From: Warburgia ugandensis
Lineage: Eukaryota; Streptophyta; Magnoliopsida; Canellales; Canellaceae
Length of the DNA stretch: 64,000 nt
Direction of reading: 5' to 3'
Assembly: GCA_035236585.1 (NCBI GenBank)
Contig: CP141135.1
Location: 7,536,001-7,600,000, forward strand
Below the pieces are notes generated by a model, which saw only the letters and a list, made by a program, of their open reading frames with translations, was not told the origin of the DNA and ran no database searches. Position numbers and translations under genes: made by a program. Positions 36,601 to 48,400 of the stretch are shown piece after piece. Numbering within the stretch: position 1 is the stretch's first letter; every line of letters starts with the position of its first letter.

Positions 36601-39600
36601 AGTATAGCCTTCCAGGCATTACTACCCTAATACAGAAAGTTAGCCAAAGCAAGGTGTTCTCAAAGTTCGATTTGAAGTCGGGCTTTCACCAAGTTGCTAT
36701 GCATCCGGAATCAATAGAATGGACGGCTTTCTGCACTCCGTCAGGCCTATATGAATGGCTCGTGATGCCATTTGGACTTAAAAATGCGCCTGCCATCTTC
36801 CAGCGTAAGATGGATAGGCCTTCTTGGGCCTAGAGGATTTTGTTATATGCTACATAGATGACATACTGGTGTTCTCAAGAAATCACCAGGAGCACTTACG
36901 ACATCTGGAGCACTTTATCCAGAGATGCCAGCAGCATGGGCTTGTCCTGAGCCCATCGAAGATGAAGCTAAGCACCAGTGAGGTGAACTTCCTAGGAGCA
37001 ATTATCGGCAATCAACAGATTAAGCTACAACCTCACATAGTGACAAAATTGCTGGGATACAAGACCGGAAGTCTGACAGAAACAAAGAATTTGAGGTCCT
37101 GGTTGGGCCTTCTCAATTATGCCAGGCAATACATCCCGGACTTGGGCCGAAAACTTGGGCCCTTATACGCAAAGACTGCACCCAATGGGGACAAAAGGTT
37201 TAACAAACAGGATTGGGCCTTGGTTGAAGAGATCAAGAGGATTGTGCAAGATCTTCCAGCACTAAGTCTACCACCACCAGATTGCTACATGGTGATAGAG
37301 TCTGATGGGTGCATGGATGGTTGGGGAGGAGTCTGTAAATGGAAGTTGCAGAAGTATGATCCACAAAGCGAAGAGAAGATCTGTCATTATGCTAGTGGAG
37401 CCTTTAACCCTCCGAAGAGCACCATTGACGCAGAAATCTTTGGCGTCATGAACTCCCTTGAAAAATTTAAAATCTTTTATTTGGACAAAGGGGAGATAAC
37501 TGTTAGGACTGATTGTCATGCGATCATTCAGTTCTTTAACAAGTCTGCGCAGCATAAACCTTCTAGGGTTCGCTGGGTAGCCTTTGTTGATTTTATTACT
37601 GGCACAGGGATTGATGTGCACTTTGAGCACATAAAAGGAGAAGATAATCTCCTAGCTGACGAACTTTCTCGTCTGGTTTGTTCAGGGCTGACATGTCTGC
37701 CGAACGAAGAAGAGGAATTCTCAGAAGACATATACACCCTCTCAGAATCACAGGAAATGAACCAGCCAGCCCGAGAATCAGGAATCCTTCACCACCCTCA
37801 CCGGAACGATTTAATCACGTTCGAACAGTGGGAGCAGCGGCACCTCTCCCTAGAGGTCCCATGGACTGGCTTGATGAATACTATGCTTGGCAAACTCAAC
37901 GAGCTACTCCAGAAACATCACATCCCCCACTTTCCATGGAGGAATTCCTTGACATTAAAAGAGCTATGCACGAGACTGAACTTTCAGCCGTGGAAGCCGT
38001 CATCACCAGAGCCCGTGTCTTACACCGTATTCTCATACGGAAGCATTATTTTTGTGAATCTCTGGCTGAAGGGCGCTTACGAGAAGAAATGCGAGACCAA
38101 CGTGATCAGAGCGAAGATCACATGCTCACCTGTGAGCTCCTACTGGACCATCTGGACGAGCTGGCAAGGGGCATTGCAGCTCTCACTATCTGACGCGGAA
38201 GCACTGGGGGGCCCTAGCACTGGCGTAAGTTGGAATCACCGTGACCCACCATGGGACTGGGACCCTCATCAATAATTTCGGCATCTGCTTTCGGTGCCAC
38301 TTGCTTCAATAATTGTACTGTGTGTACTGTGTGTGCTTTATGCTTGTGTACTAAGGAGACGTGGCTTGCTATGAGCGTTTCCTTTTGCTTTACTTTTGCT
38401 TTGGAATCTAGGAGACGTGGCCGTCTGTGGCACACTCCTTTGCTTGATGTTTTCCTATAAGAAGAGGCTCTCAGCATGTTGAGAAGCATTCTTCCTCAGT
38501 TAGTTTTCCGCTGTAAGTTGCTTGAGTTTGAATCGAAGTCTATGCTTTCAGTCATTCTCAGGTTTATTTCCGCTACTCTGATCTTATGAGTTCTTATGTT
38601 TCTTTCTAAGTTTCATGATTTAGCTTAGATTTGAGCATGGAATATGATGCGCAGCTCTTCCAGCAGTCTAACTGGATCATCCGACCTCCCCAGGTCTTGA
38701 TCCCTACACAAGCTACACAAGTTGCATCCCGCAACCTGATGGACGGAACTATAAGTCTGCAGTTCTCCGACTACCAAGCAGCCCCCAGACAACAACCTGT
38801 GGCGTACAATAGCCACGATTCTGAAATTGATGAAGACGAAGCTGAGATTGCCTCTCAGCCCCAGATTATCGCATACTGGCGATTGGAAGACAACGAAGAT
38901 AATGGACGATGGGATGGATTGGGAGCACATGGTCCCAATGGTTACACCTATTACGTCAATTATGATCTTCCCAACACAGACTACCTGGAAGATATCCCAC
39001 CCTCCGGCTGGGATGATGATGATAACACGGATGATAACCCTGGACACCCTCCGTTACCTCCAGATAACGAACCAGATTCATCTAGTCCATTCTTTTCATA
39101 CACCACCTACTATGGGTTATCCGACCCTGAACCACTCTCGGACCCCGAACCTACCCCTGTTCACTGGGACACTACTGAATCAGACGTATCCACTCCGTCT
39201 TCCCCGTCCCATGATTCTTCTTGTTCCTCTTGTTGGAACAATCCTTTTGCGGAAGGAGGTGGGAGTTTGCCGAGTAAGGGAAATTTCAACATTGATCTCA
39301 CAGATTATGCGGATGTTCCAACAACATGCGCTACATATGATGATGATGGAGTTCCAAATGCCGATGACTTCCGATGGGAAGATTGGCTTGAGCCTGACAC
39401 AGACAATGAAGAGGAACCTGAACAAGATCAGGAAACAGCTGCTGCAGGATGGGACATGGATTACCCACAGAAGGAACCTACCTTCAATTTTGTGTTCTCA
39501 TCTGCTACATCGCCAACACCCCAGCTTATGCCACCAGAGTCATCTATGGGACCTCCCTCATACCCGCCAGCAAGAGTTGACGGAGCATCAACATCTGGTA

Positions 39601-42600
39601 CCACCACGGTACAGACAGCTACTTACTCCCCTTACGGAGTAGGAGAATTCTCAGGATCCACTGCAACAAAGCAGACGAAGTTCAAAGGAGGAGGAGTAAC
39701 AAATGAGTTATTCCAGCTACCTTCAGCACAGCAGGTTGAAGCGGCAATGTTTATCATGCCCGAGCAATTGGGACTCTTTAATGATGTCTTCAGTCGCTGG
39801 GAGTCTATTACCCGCAACCACATAGCCAGCAGAGAATTCACAGATGCCAACGCAAAGGCGGAATATATCGAAAATCTGCTAGGAGAAACAGAAAGACTAG
39901 CATGGATACAATGGCGTATGACCTGGCCAGCAGAGTATGCTCAGTTACTTGTATCTGCTGAAGGAAGAGAGGGAACTCAAAACATCCTCTCTCAGATTAG
40001 GAGATGCTTCTCCTACGAAGACCCAGAGAATCCAAGCGGGTTGGAACAAATGGAGATGTGCATCGGGGGTTTTATGTGATCGGCGGGTGCCACTTAAACT
40101 AAAGGGAAAATTCTATAGGATGGCTATAAGGCCGGCCATGCTCTATGGATCAGAGTGTTGGGCAGTTAAGGAACATCATACTCATAGGCTGAGTGTTGCA
40201 GAAATGAGGATGTTGAGATGGATGAGTGGTAAGACAAGAAAGGATAGAATTAGAAATGAAAATATTAGAAGAAATTTAGGGATAGCACCAATAGGTAACA
40301 AGATGAGGGAGATTAGACTTAGATGGTTTGGACATGTTCAAAGGAGGCCAACAACGGCACCAGTTAGAAGGAGTGAGGCAATACAAGTTGAAGGTTCTAA
40401 AAGGGCAAGGGGAAGGCCCAAAAGAACGTGGATAGAAGTGGTGAGGAAAGATTTAAAAACTTTGGGACTAAATGAAGCCATGGTATTTAATAGAGTGGAA
40501 TGGAGGAATAAGATTCATGTGGCCGACCCCTAATTGGGATAAGGTCTTGATGATGATGATGATGACCACTCATCCATCTCAACATCCTCATTTCTGCGAC
40601 GCTCATCCTATGAGTATGATGTTCCTTAACTACCCAACATTCTGATCCATAAAGCATGGCTGGCCTTATGGCCATCCTATAGAATTTTCCTTTTAGTTTG
40701 AGTGGCACCTGTCGATCACACAAAATTCCAGATGCACATCTCCATTTGTTCCAACCCGCTTGAATTCTCTGAATAACCTCCCTCTCAATCTCTCCACTCT
40801 CATGAATTATTGATCCTAAATACTGAAAGTGGTCTTTGACGGGGACTTCTTGGTTATCAATCTTGACTGGTATTCTACTCCTACTCTCCTTGCTAAAATT
40901 ACATTCCATATATTCTGTCTTAGTTCGACTAATTTTAAATCCTTCAAATTCTAATGCTTCTCTCCATAATCCTAGCTTTATGTTTACACCCTCCCTCGTC
41001 TCATCAAGTAAGACTATATCATCTGCAAATAGCATGCACCAGGGAATCTCCTCATGCAAATGTTTTGTTAACTTATCCATAACCAATGTGAAAAGGTATG
41101 GACTCAATGCCGATCCTTGGTAAAATCCTATAGTGACAGGAAAATCACCAGTCACACCACTAGTGGTCTTAACATTTGATATCTTTAATTATGTCTATAT
41201 ATCCTTGTGAAACCCCTTTACCACCCAACACTCTCCATATTAACTCTCTAGGGACTCTATCATAAGCTTTCTCTAAATCAATAAAGACCATGTGGAGGTC
41301 TTTCCTCCTTTCCCTATATTTCTCTACTAATTGCCTTAGTAAGAAAATAGCTTCCATGGTAGACCTCCCAGGCATAAAACCAAACTGATTCTCTGATACA
41401 CTTGTTTCATGACGCAGCCTCTTCTCAATCACTCTTTCAAAAAGTTTCATAGTGTGGCTCATAAGTTTGATCCCTCAATAATTAGTGCAGCTCTGTATGT
41501 CTCCTTTATTCTTATAAATTGGTACAATAGAACTTTTCCTCCACTCATCAGGCATTTTCTTTGATTTTATAATCTTGTTAAACAACTTGGTCAACCAAAC
41601 TACCCCAATGTCTCCCATATGCTTCCAAACCTCTATTGGTATACCATCAGGCCCCATGGCCCTTCCTGATTTCATCTTTATCAAGGCCTCTTTTACTTCA
41701 GGTATTCTAATCCTACGTTCATACCTATAATATCTAATGTTACCTAATAAGATATTCAACAAAAATTGAAGATGATATTAAAGAAGGGGAGCCTTGGCGC
41801 AACGGTAAAAGTTGTCGTCATGTGACCTTGAGGTTACGGGTTCAAGGAGCGGAATCAGCCTCTTGCAAAATGCAAGGTAAGGCTGCCTACAATAGGCCCT
41901 TGTGGTCCGTCCCTTCCTTGGACCCCGCATGGGCAGGAGCTTCGTGCACCAGGGCTGCCCTTTAAGATATTCAACAAAAATTGAAGATGATATCAAATAA
42001 TTTCAATAGCTATTAGAATTCTATATGATATAAGTGCAAATTCAAAGGTACTGCATTCAGTCGCAAAACAATCAAAGAGCATGGTGCATATTAGCAGTCT
42101 CAATAGTGAGTACCTTGGTTGTAATCCAAGCGGTGGCCAGAATAATTGCAACTATCCCAATATTCCCCAACAGAAAATATTGGCTTTGATTCCTCAACAT
42201 ATTCTTTCACATATTTTGCTGAATAGCTACACATTGAACATTGTCCAATAACATAAATAATGATTGCATAATCAAACAAGAAAATACAAGTGATACCTAG
42301 CAACAGGGGAAACAGGAGACTGAATTTGCACTTTTCACTGACCCTTTTGCAAAATCAAAACGAAAATCTTGAAAACCAACACTGTTGCGAAGCCATCTTA
42401 GCCACCCAATGATGTCCTTCCGTACAAAAGGTTGAGTATGATCTATGTTAGGGACTCCATGGAAGTTATCCCCTGTGCTCAGGTTCCCCTAGAATTAACA
42501 AAATTAAAGTACTTGAATCAGGAATACAGTGTTGAATAAATTCATAGATCCTGATATGGAAGCATTGAGATAAAACAGTTGTGCAGCTATTTGCACTAGT

Positions 42601-45377
42601 AGGCTCTAGTCCTAGAGAATCAAATATTGCCAATCAGAAACCAATAGCATTGGGATGCCTGCAGTCCATTATGATAAACATTTGGTTGTACACTAGGACA
42701 CTTATTCTGATCAGATGAAAGCTGAAGCTACTTCTGTGAAATCATAACAAACTTATTGCAATTTGAAAAGGGCAGAAACAGAGAAGATCAAGTCTATATA
42801 TATTGTTAAACATAAACAAGCCTCTTTGAACTTGTAACATGCTATGAGATAGACTCATTCAGCCACTAGGCTAGAAGCCCTTTATCTCCTCAATTAGATA
42901 ATATTACTACCTAAATTCCCCCAGCCATCAAATGAGGAACAAGTAAAAATCGTCATATCTAAGGCATGTAGGTGTCTTTCTATCTGATACTCAGAAGACC
43001 TCACATTACATATGCTGTAAATCATACATATACTGTAAACGAGGTATCTGAATTTTTCACATCACCCGAAGGACACAGGTGAAGGAGAGCCTTGGCGCAA
43101 CTGTTGAGTTGTTGCTGTATGACCTGGAGGTCACGGTTCGAGGCGTGGAAACAGCCACTTGCAAAATATAAGGTAAGGCTGCATACCATAGGCCCTTTGT
43201 GGTCCACCCCTTTCTTGGACCCCACATACAGGGGTTTCATGCACCGGGCTGTCCATTTTAATCATATATGAAGGATACCGTGGAGGTGATGGGGTTGGTT
43301 CAGAGACCAGGAGATCAGCAGGAGTGTAGCAGTGACAATAGTTGCTGGATCAAAGTGAAGCAAATTACTGATGTAATCCACCACTAGATCCATGTGTGGG
43401 TGCACTAATCACATGACATACTCGTCCTACTCTAATTTCAATCTTAACCAGCACCTTCCAGTCTTGCTCACTCTCTAATGGATAAGATGTGAATTCACAA
43501 ACAGATTCATCTGGGGTTTTGATTCTGAATAGCAGATAGGGTCATGCTTGACAAAGGCAAAATAAATTCCTGAACATGTATGATCTTTTGAAGAGATCAC
43601 ATGGCATTGCCAATTACAAGTATCAGCATTGCTCTTCTCTAGCCTTTGTGCATCAGAAGTCAGTTGTGACCTGAATCTCCAACTCATAGAGCAATCAAAA
43701 TCTTCCACCTTTCTATCAGTGATTATTCTCCCATAATCTTGGTTTCTCCTGAAACATCCTTGTGATATTGATCAACTAAGTAACAAACTGTAAGCATTAG
43801 AAAGCTGTCCCTTTATGCATCAGCAACTACAAACTCTAAACCCTCACTGTCTCTTTATGCATTAGCAGATATCTCTAAACCCTCACCAGCTCTGGATAGT
43901 GTTGGCTCAAGTATTCTTCTTTAGATAACCCAACTGCTAAGAGGTAATTTTCGTGCACATAATGTTGGTATACAAGATTTCCTTGCCTTGCTAGTCATAT
44001 ATGGAAGCATGATAAAGTATAAACCAACCTTTTTGCTCTTGCACATGAGATGATTGTGTCGGGGTTTTTCTCCCCATCTTATCAGATATGGAAACAGGTT
44101 GAACCAACTCTTGCGCATAGTTACAGAGAGGCCTATAATTTGCTCCAATGCATTGTCCCTTGCTAACTTATCCCAAAATGGTAGATATGGTGATCTTCTC
44201 TCTTACTGGCTGCAGTTGCTTGGGATGAGTTTTATTCCTCAAATATTTAGTTCTATGGGCATTTCAATAATTTCTTAATTATGTTGAAATATTTAGAGAA
44301 GAAACATTTGTAATGTATAAGTAGAGAGGAGGTCAAATGACTCTAGAGAATTCCGACACTATCTCAAACATTAATAGATTAGCTGAGTTCTTGATTTGTG
44401 CCTGTTACCAAATGCATGCATGACCAAATTTAGCATGGAAACAAAAGGGCCTTCACTCAGAACTAGTACTCTGGGCACTAAAAGATTTGAATGCAATAAA
44501 TCCTTACCAATCCTCCAGAGCAAGAAGTGACAGCATGTTCATCCCATGATAATGGAATTCCATCATATCGATTATATGATCCTCCATGCCCTTGAGACGT
44601 TCCAACACGATGATTAATAACAATGTCAGCTATTGCTCGAACTTTGTGCTGCAGCATTTTTTGAAGTAAAGCTTTTAACTGGTACTCAGATCCATATGAA
44701 GAGTTCAGTGAATAGAGATTCTGGGGTAGGTAACCTGTAATAATGATAAAATAATAAAGAAATACAACAAGGCAAATTCATAATCTAACCAATGAAAGTT
44801 TATTCTTGTTCTCTCAACCTTGTGGTGCAAAGGAATGTGTTGCTGGTGGCAACCATGCTGATGTAAACCCAGATTTTGCAACATCTGGAACCTTTCTTTC
44901 TAAGTTACTCCACCAATCATATTTATGGGATTCCCAATTGAAAGCCTGTTGACAAGAACAATATTTTATGCAGTATAGGTGTTGCAACTCTTAGAATTAC
45001 CCTGGAAGTTGAGAAATAAAATCTAGTACATTTTCAGAGGCAACATATATAAGAGCTCAATACTTCAGTGTGTTTAACTCATAGGAGACAGGAAGCACTC
45101 GCATTTTGTACTTAGTTGCTCATATGTAGAAGGGAAACAATGAAAAGAAGTTTGGACCACCGATGGCAGTGCCACTGTCGAAGTCTTTGCAAACTTCCAG
45201 GTTTTCGGTAGAAGGAAAACTGATATTACTATCAGTTGTTTGGTCTTTGTCAACCATTATTTCGCATACATTTTTCACTTTGGTTTAAAACTTCCAGATG
45301 ATATTGAACCACTTGTAAAGTCTAAATAAATGGAACAGATGGAAAGTACCAATAAATGGCTGACAGTACTATTACGC

Positions 45378-45429
<52 letters not shown>

Positions 45430-48400
45430 CCGCCAATGCCGGTCCCAAGCCCGGATGAAAAAGGAGGAGGGTCTTGTGTCAGGTGCCAACCGGCAAGGGG
45501 GAAGTTGAAGATGATTCTATTATTTCTTTCTTACAAATGAATGTGCATTTGTATATTAGTTTGTGAGGAAGAAATGAAAATCATCTCTAGCTTCTTAAAA
45601 TACGGCCACCCTTGCGTTAGGTTGTCAGCCGGCAAAGGTTTAGCTAAAGATGATTTTTGTTATTTCTTTTATGCTTACAAATGAATATGCATTTGTATAT
45701 TAGTTTGTAAGGAAGAAATGAAAATCATCTTTAGCTTTTTAAAACTACAGCAACCCAAACATGACATGAATCGAAAACAGACATTCCCTCAAGCTAGGGC
45801 GTTTCCCATAAGGGACGCGCTACATTGGATCCCGGGTGCAGTGAAAAATAAGCAAGGGTTGCTAGAGCGTTCTCCCAGAAGCGACGCGCTACATTGGATC
45901 CCGGGTGTAGTGAAAAGTGGGTAAGGGCTGGTAGAGCGTCCCCTCGGAAGCGATGCGGTGCATCATAACCCATGTGCAGTGAAAAGTGGACATGGGTTCA
46001 CACCATGGAGGTTGAGAAAGGCGGTAGTAAATAGGGTATCTCCAAAACATAAGATTCGCATCGCTACATGGAATATAGGGGCATTGACAAGTAAGAGTTT
46101 GGAGTTAGTAGATGCAATGAAACGTAGGAGAGTCAACATCGCTTGTATTCAAGAAACCAAGTGGAAAGGGGCTAAAGCTAGAGAAATAGATAGGTATAAA
46201 TTATGGTACGTAAGAAAGGAAAATAACAGAAATGGCGTAGGAATAATAGTGGATAAGGAATTAAAGGATAAAGTTGTGGACATTAAAAGAAACAGTGATA
46301 GAATTATAATAATAAAAACTATTCTAATAAAGCAGATTATAAATGTTATAAGTGCATACGCACCACAAGTAGGGTTACAAGATATAATCAAGAAACAGTT
46401 TTGGGAAGACATGGAGGGAGTCATACAAGAAATTCCCAACACTGGGGGGATATTTATAGGAGCAGACTTAAATGACCATGTAGGAGAAGATAAGGAAGAA
46501 TATGATAGAATACACAGAGGGTATGGTATAGGTAAACAAAATGAGATGGGGGAGAATATCCTTGATTTTGCTTTGTCATATAACTTGTCCATTGCAAATA
46601 CACTCTTTAAGAAGAAGAATGAACACTTAATAACCTTTAAAAGTGGACTTCATAAAAGCCAAATAGAATTTTTCTACTTAGGAATAATGAACGATCTATA
46701 TGTAAGGATTGTAAGATGATACCTGGTGAGAGTTTAACCTCATAACATAGTTTAATGGTTATGGATATCTATATTAAAAGATGGAGTAAAAGAACTAAAC
46801 TTAATACACATCCAAAAACTAAGTGGTGGAACTTAAAAGGAGAGAAAATAACTTCATTCAAAAATAAGTTGATGGTAGAAGGAAATTGGAACTATGAAAC
46901 AGAAGTAAATACCATGCAGACTAATATGGCTGAGTCCATTAAGAAAGTGGCAAAAGATGTCTTAGGAGTATCTAAAGGTCAAAGGCTATTAGCAAAGGAA
47001 ACATGGTAGTGGAGTGAAACAGTGCAAAAAGTTATTAAAGAAAAATGGATGCGTTTTAAAGCTTGGCAGAAGATTAGAAATAATGAAAACTATGAACAAT
47101 ATAAGAATGCTAAAAACGCTGCTAAGAGAATAGTAAGTGAGGCTAAACTTAAAGCACATGATGAACTCTATAATAAATTAGGAACACGAGAAGGTGAGAA
47201 AGATGTGTTTAAATTTGCAAAAGTAAGAGAACAGAAGGGTAAGGACTTAGATCATGTTAGGTGTATTAGAAGCGATGATCAAAGGGTATTAGTCAAAGAA
47301 GAGGAGATCAAACAAAGGTGGGAAACATACTTTCAAAAATTATTAAATGACAATGGCTCTGAGAATATAGGGATTGAAAATAATATAAATCTAAATAACA
47401 TTAGATATTATAGATATAAACGTAGGATTAGAATACCTAAAGTAAAAGAGGCCTTGAAAAAGATGAAATCAGGAAAGGCCATGGGGCCTGATGGTGTACC
47501 AATAGAGATTTGGAAGCATATGGGAGATATTTGGGTAGTTTGGTTGACCAAGTTGTTTAACAAGATTATAAAATCAAAGAAAATTCCTAATGAGTGGAGG
47601 AAAAGCTCTATTGTACCAATCTATAAGAATAAAAGTGACATTCAGGGCTGCACTAATTATCGAGGGATCAAACTTATGAGCCACACCATGAAACTTTTTG
47701 AAAGAGTGATTGAGAAGAGGCTACGACATAAAACAAGTGTATCGGAGAATCAGTTTGGTTTCATGCCTGGGAGGTCTACTATGGAAGCTATTTTCTTACT
47801 AAGACAATTAGTAGAGAAATATAGGGAGAGGAAGAAAGACCTACATATGGTCTTTATCAATTTAGAGAAAGCTTATGATAGAGTCCCTTGAGAGTTAATA
47901 TGGAGGGTGTTGGGTGGTAAGGGGGTTTCTCAAGGGTATATAGATATAATTAAAGATATGTACGAGGGAGCGATAACAAATGTTAAGACCACTAGTGGCG
48001 TGACTGGTGATTTTCCTGTCACTGTAGGATTACACCAAGGATCGGCATTGAGTCCATACCTCTTCACATTAGTTATGGATGAGTTAACAAAACATTTGCA
48101 CGAGGAGATTCCCTGGTGCATGCTATTTGCAGATTATATAATCTTACTTGATGAGACAAGGGAGGGTGTAAACATAAAGCTAGAGTTATGGAGAGAAGCA
48201 TTATAAGCTGAAGGATTTAAAATTAGCCGAATTAAGACAGAATATATGGAATGTAATTTTAGTAAGGAGAGTAGGAGTGGAACACCAGTCAAGATTGATA
48301 ACCAAGAAGTCCCCGTGCAAGACCTCTTTCGGTACTTAGGATCATTGATCCATAAGAGTGGAGAGATTGAGAGGGAGGTTACCCTGAGAATCCACGCGGG

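Larger units (their letters stand above)
26880..40026. mobile_element. Endogenous pararetrovirus block (Caulimoviridae, badnavirus-like), rearranged
   Basis: A viral fossil of 13.1 kb made of two nearly identical arms in opposite orientation, meeting near 33,388 with their 5' sides together. Family evidence: a capsid-region CCHC zinc finger ([14 protein letters not shown]), a second cysteine-rich box just after it as in badnaviruses, an aspartic protease (DTGAST), a reverse transcriptase (YIDD) and an RNase H. There is no integrase and there are no LTRs. The plus arm runs past the polyprotein end through the noncoding region into the polyprotein start again, as expected from DNA copied from a circular genome. 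The apparent unit is about 5.6 kb. The block is broken and rearranged and cannot be taken as a working virus. The arms differ only at scattered positions, which suggests a fairly recent integration. It lies inside LINE C, within an AMY2 intron. Confidence 0.9.
26551..41753 (-). mobile_element. LINE C, 5'-truncated RTE LINE, split by a later insertion
   Basis: The two ends carry the same 14-base target-site duplication, TTACCTAATAAGAT, at 26,551-26,564 and 41,740-41,753. The LINE 3' end with its CAT-repeat tail occupies 26,565-26,868 on the minus strand. The rest of the reverse transcriptase and C-terminal region lies at 40,563-41,739. Together they make one element of about 1.5 kb, truncated inside the reverse transcriptase N-terminal part. 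It keeps the catalytic FADD motif (minus strand near 41,020) that LINE B has lost, but has other frame breaks. About 30 bases are missing at the split. The 13.7 kb between the parts is the pararetrovirus block and LINE D. Confidence 0.9.
26283..42113 (-). other. 15.8-kb AMY2 intron filled with nested mobile elements
   Basis: This intron separates the exon ending LDYNQ from the exon beginning SHRQRS. Its contents, in plus-strand order, are the LINE C 3' part, the pararetrovirus block, LINE D, the rest of LINE C, and an Au SINE. Without these insertions it would be under 1 kb. The flanking splice sites are canonical: donor GTACTC after the codon-splitting G, acceptor TGTGCAG. Confidence 0.9.

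Noticed and set aside
26880-40026. The viral block as an LTR retrotransposon (Ty3-gypsy)
   Set aside because: No LTRs and no integrase; the two cysteine-rich boxes before the protease and the circular layout point to a caulimovirid.
39937-40533. 198-residue ORF crossing the virus-LINE D junction
   Set aside because: Chance read-through from an off-frame viral segment into the LINE C-terminal domain; not a gene.
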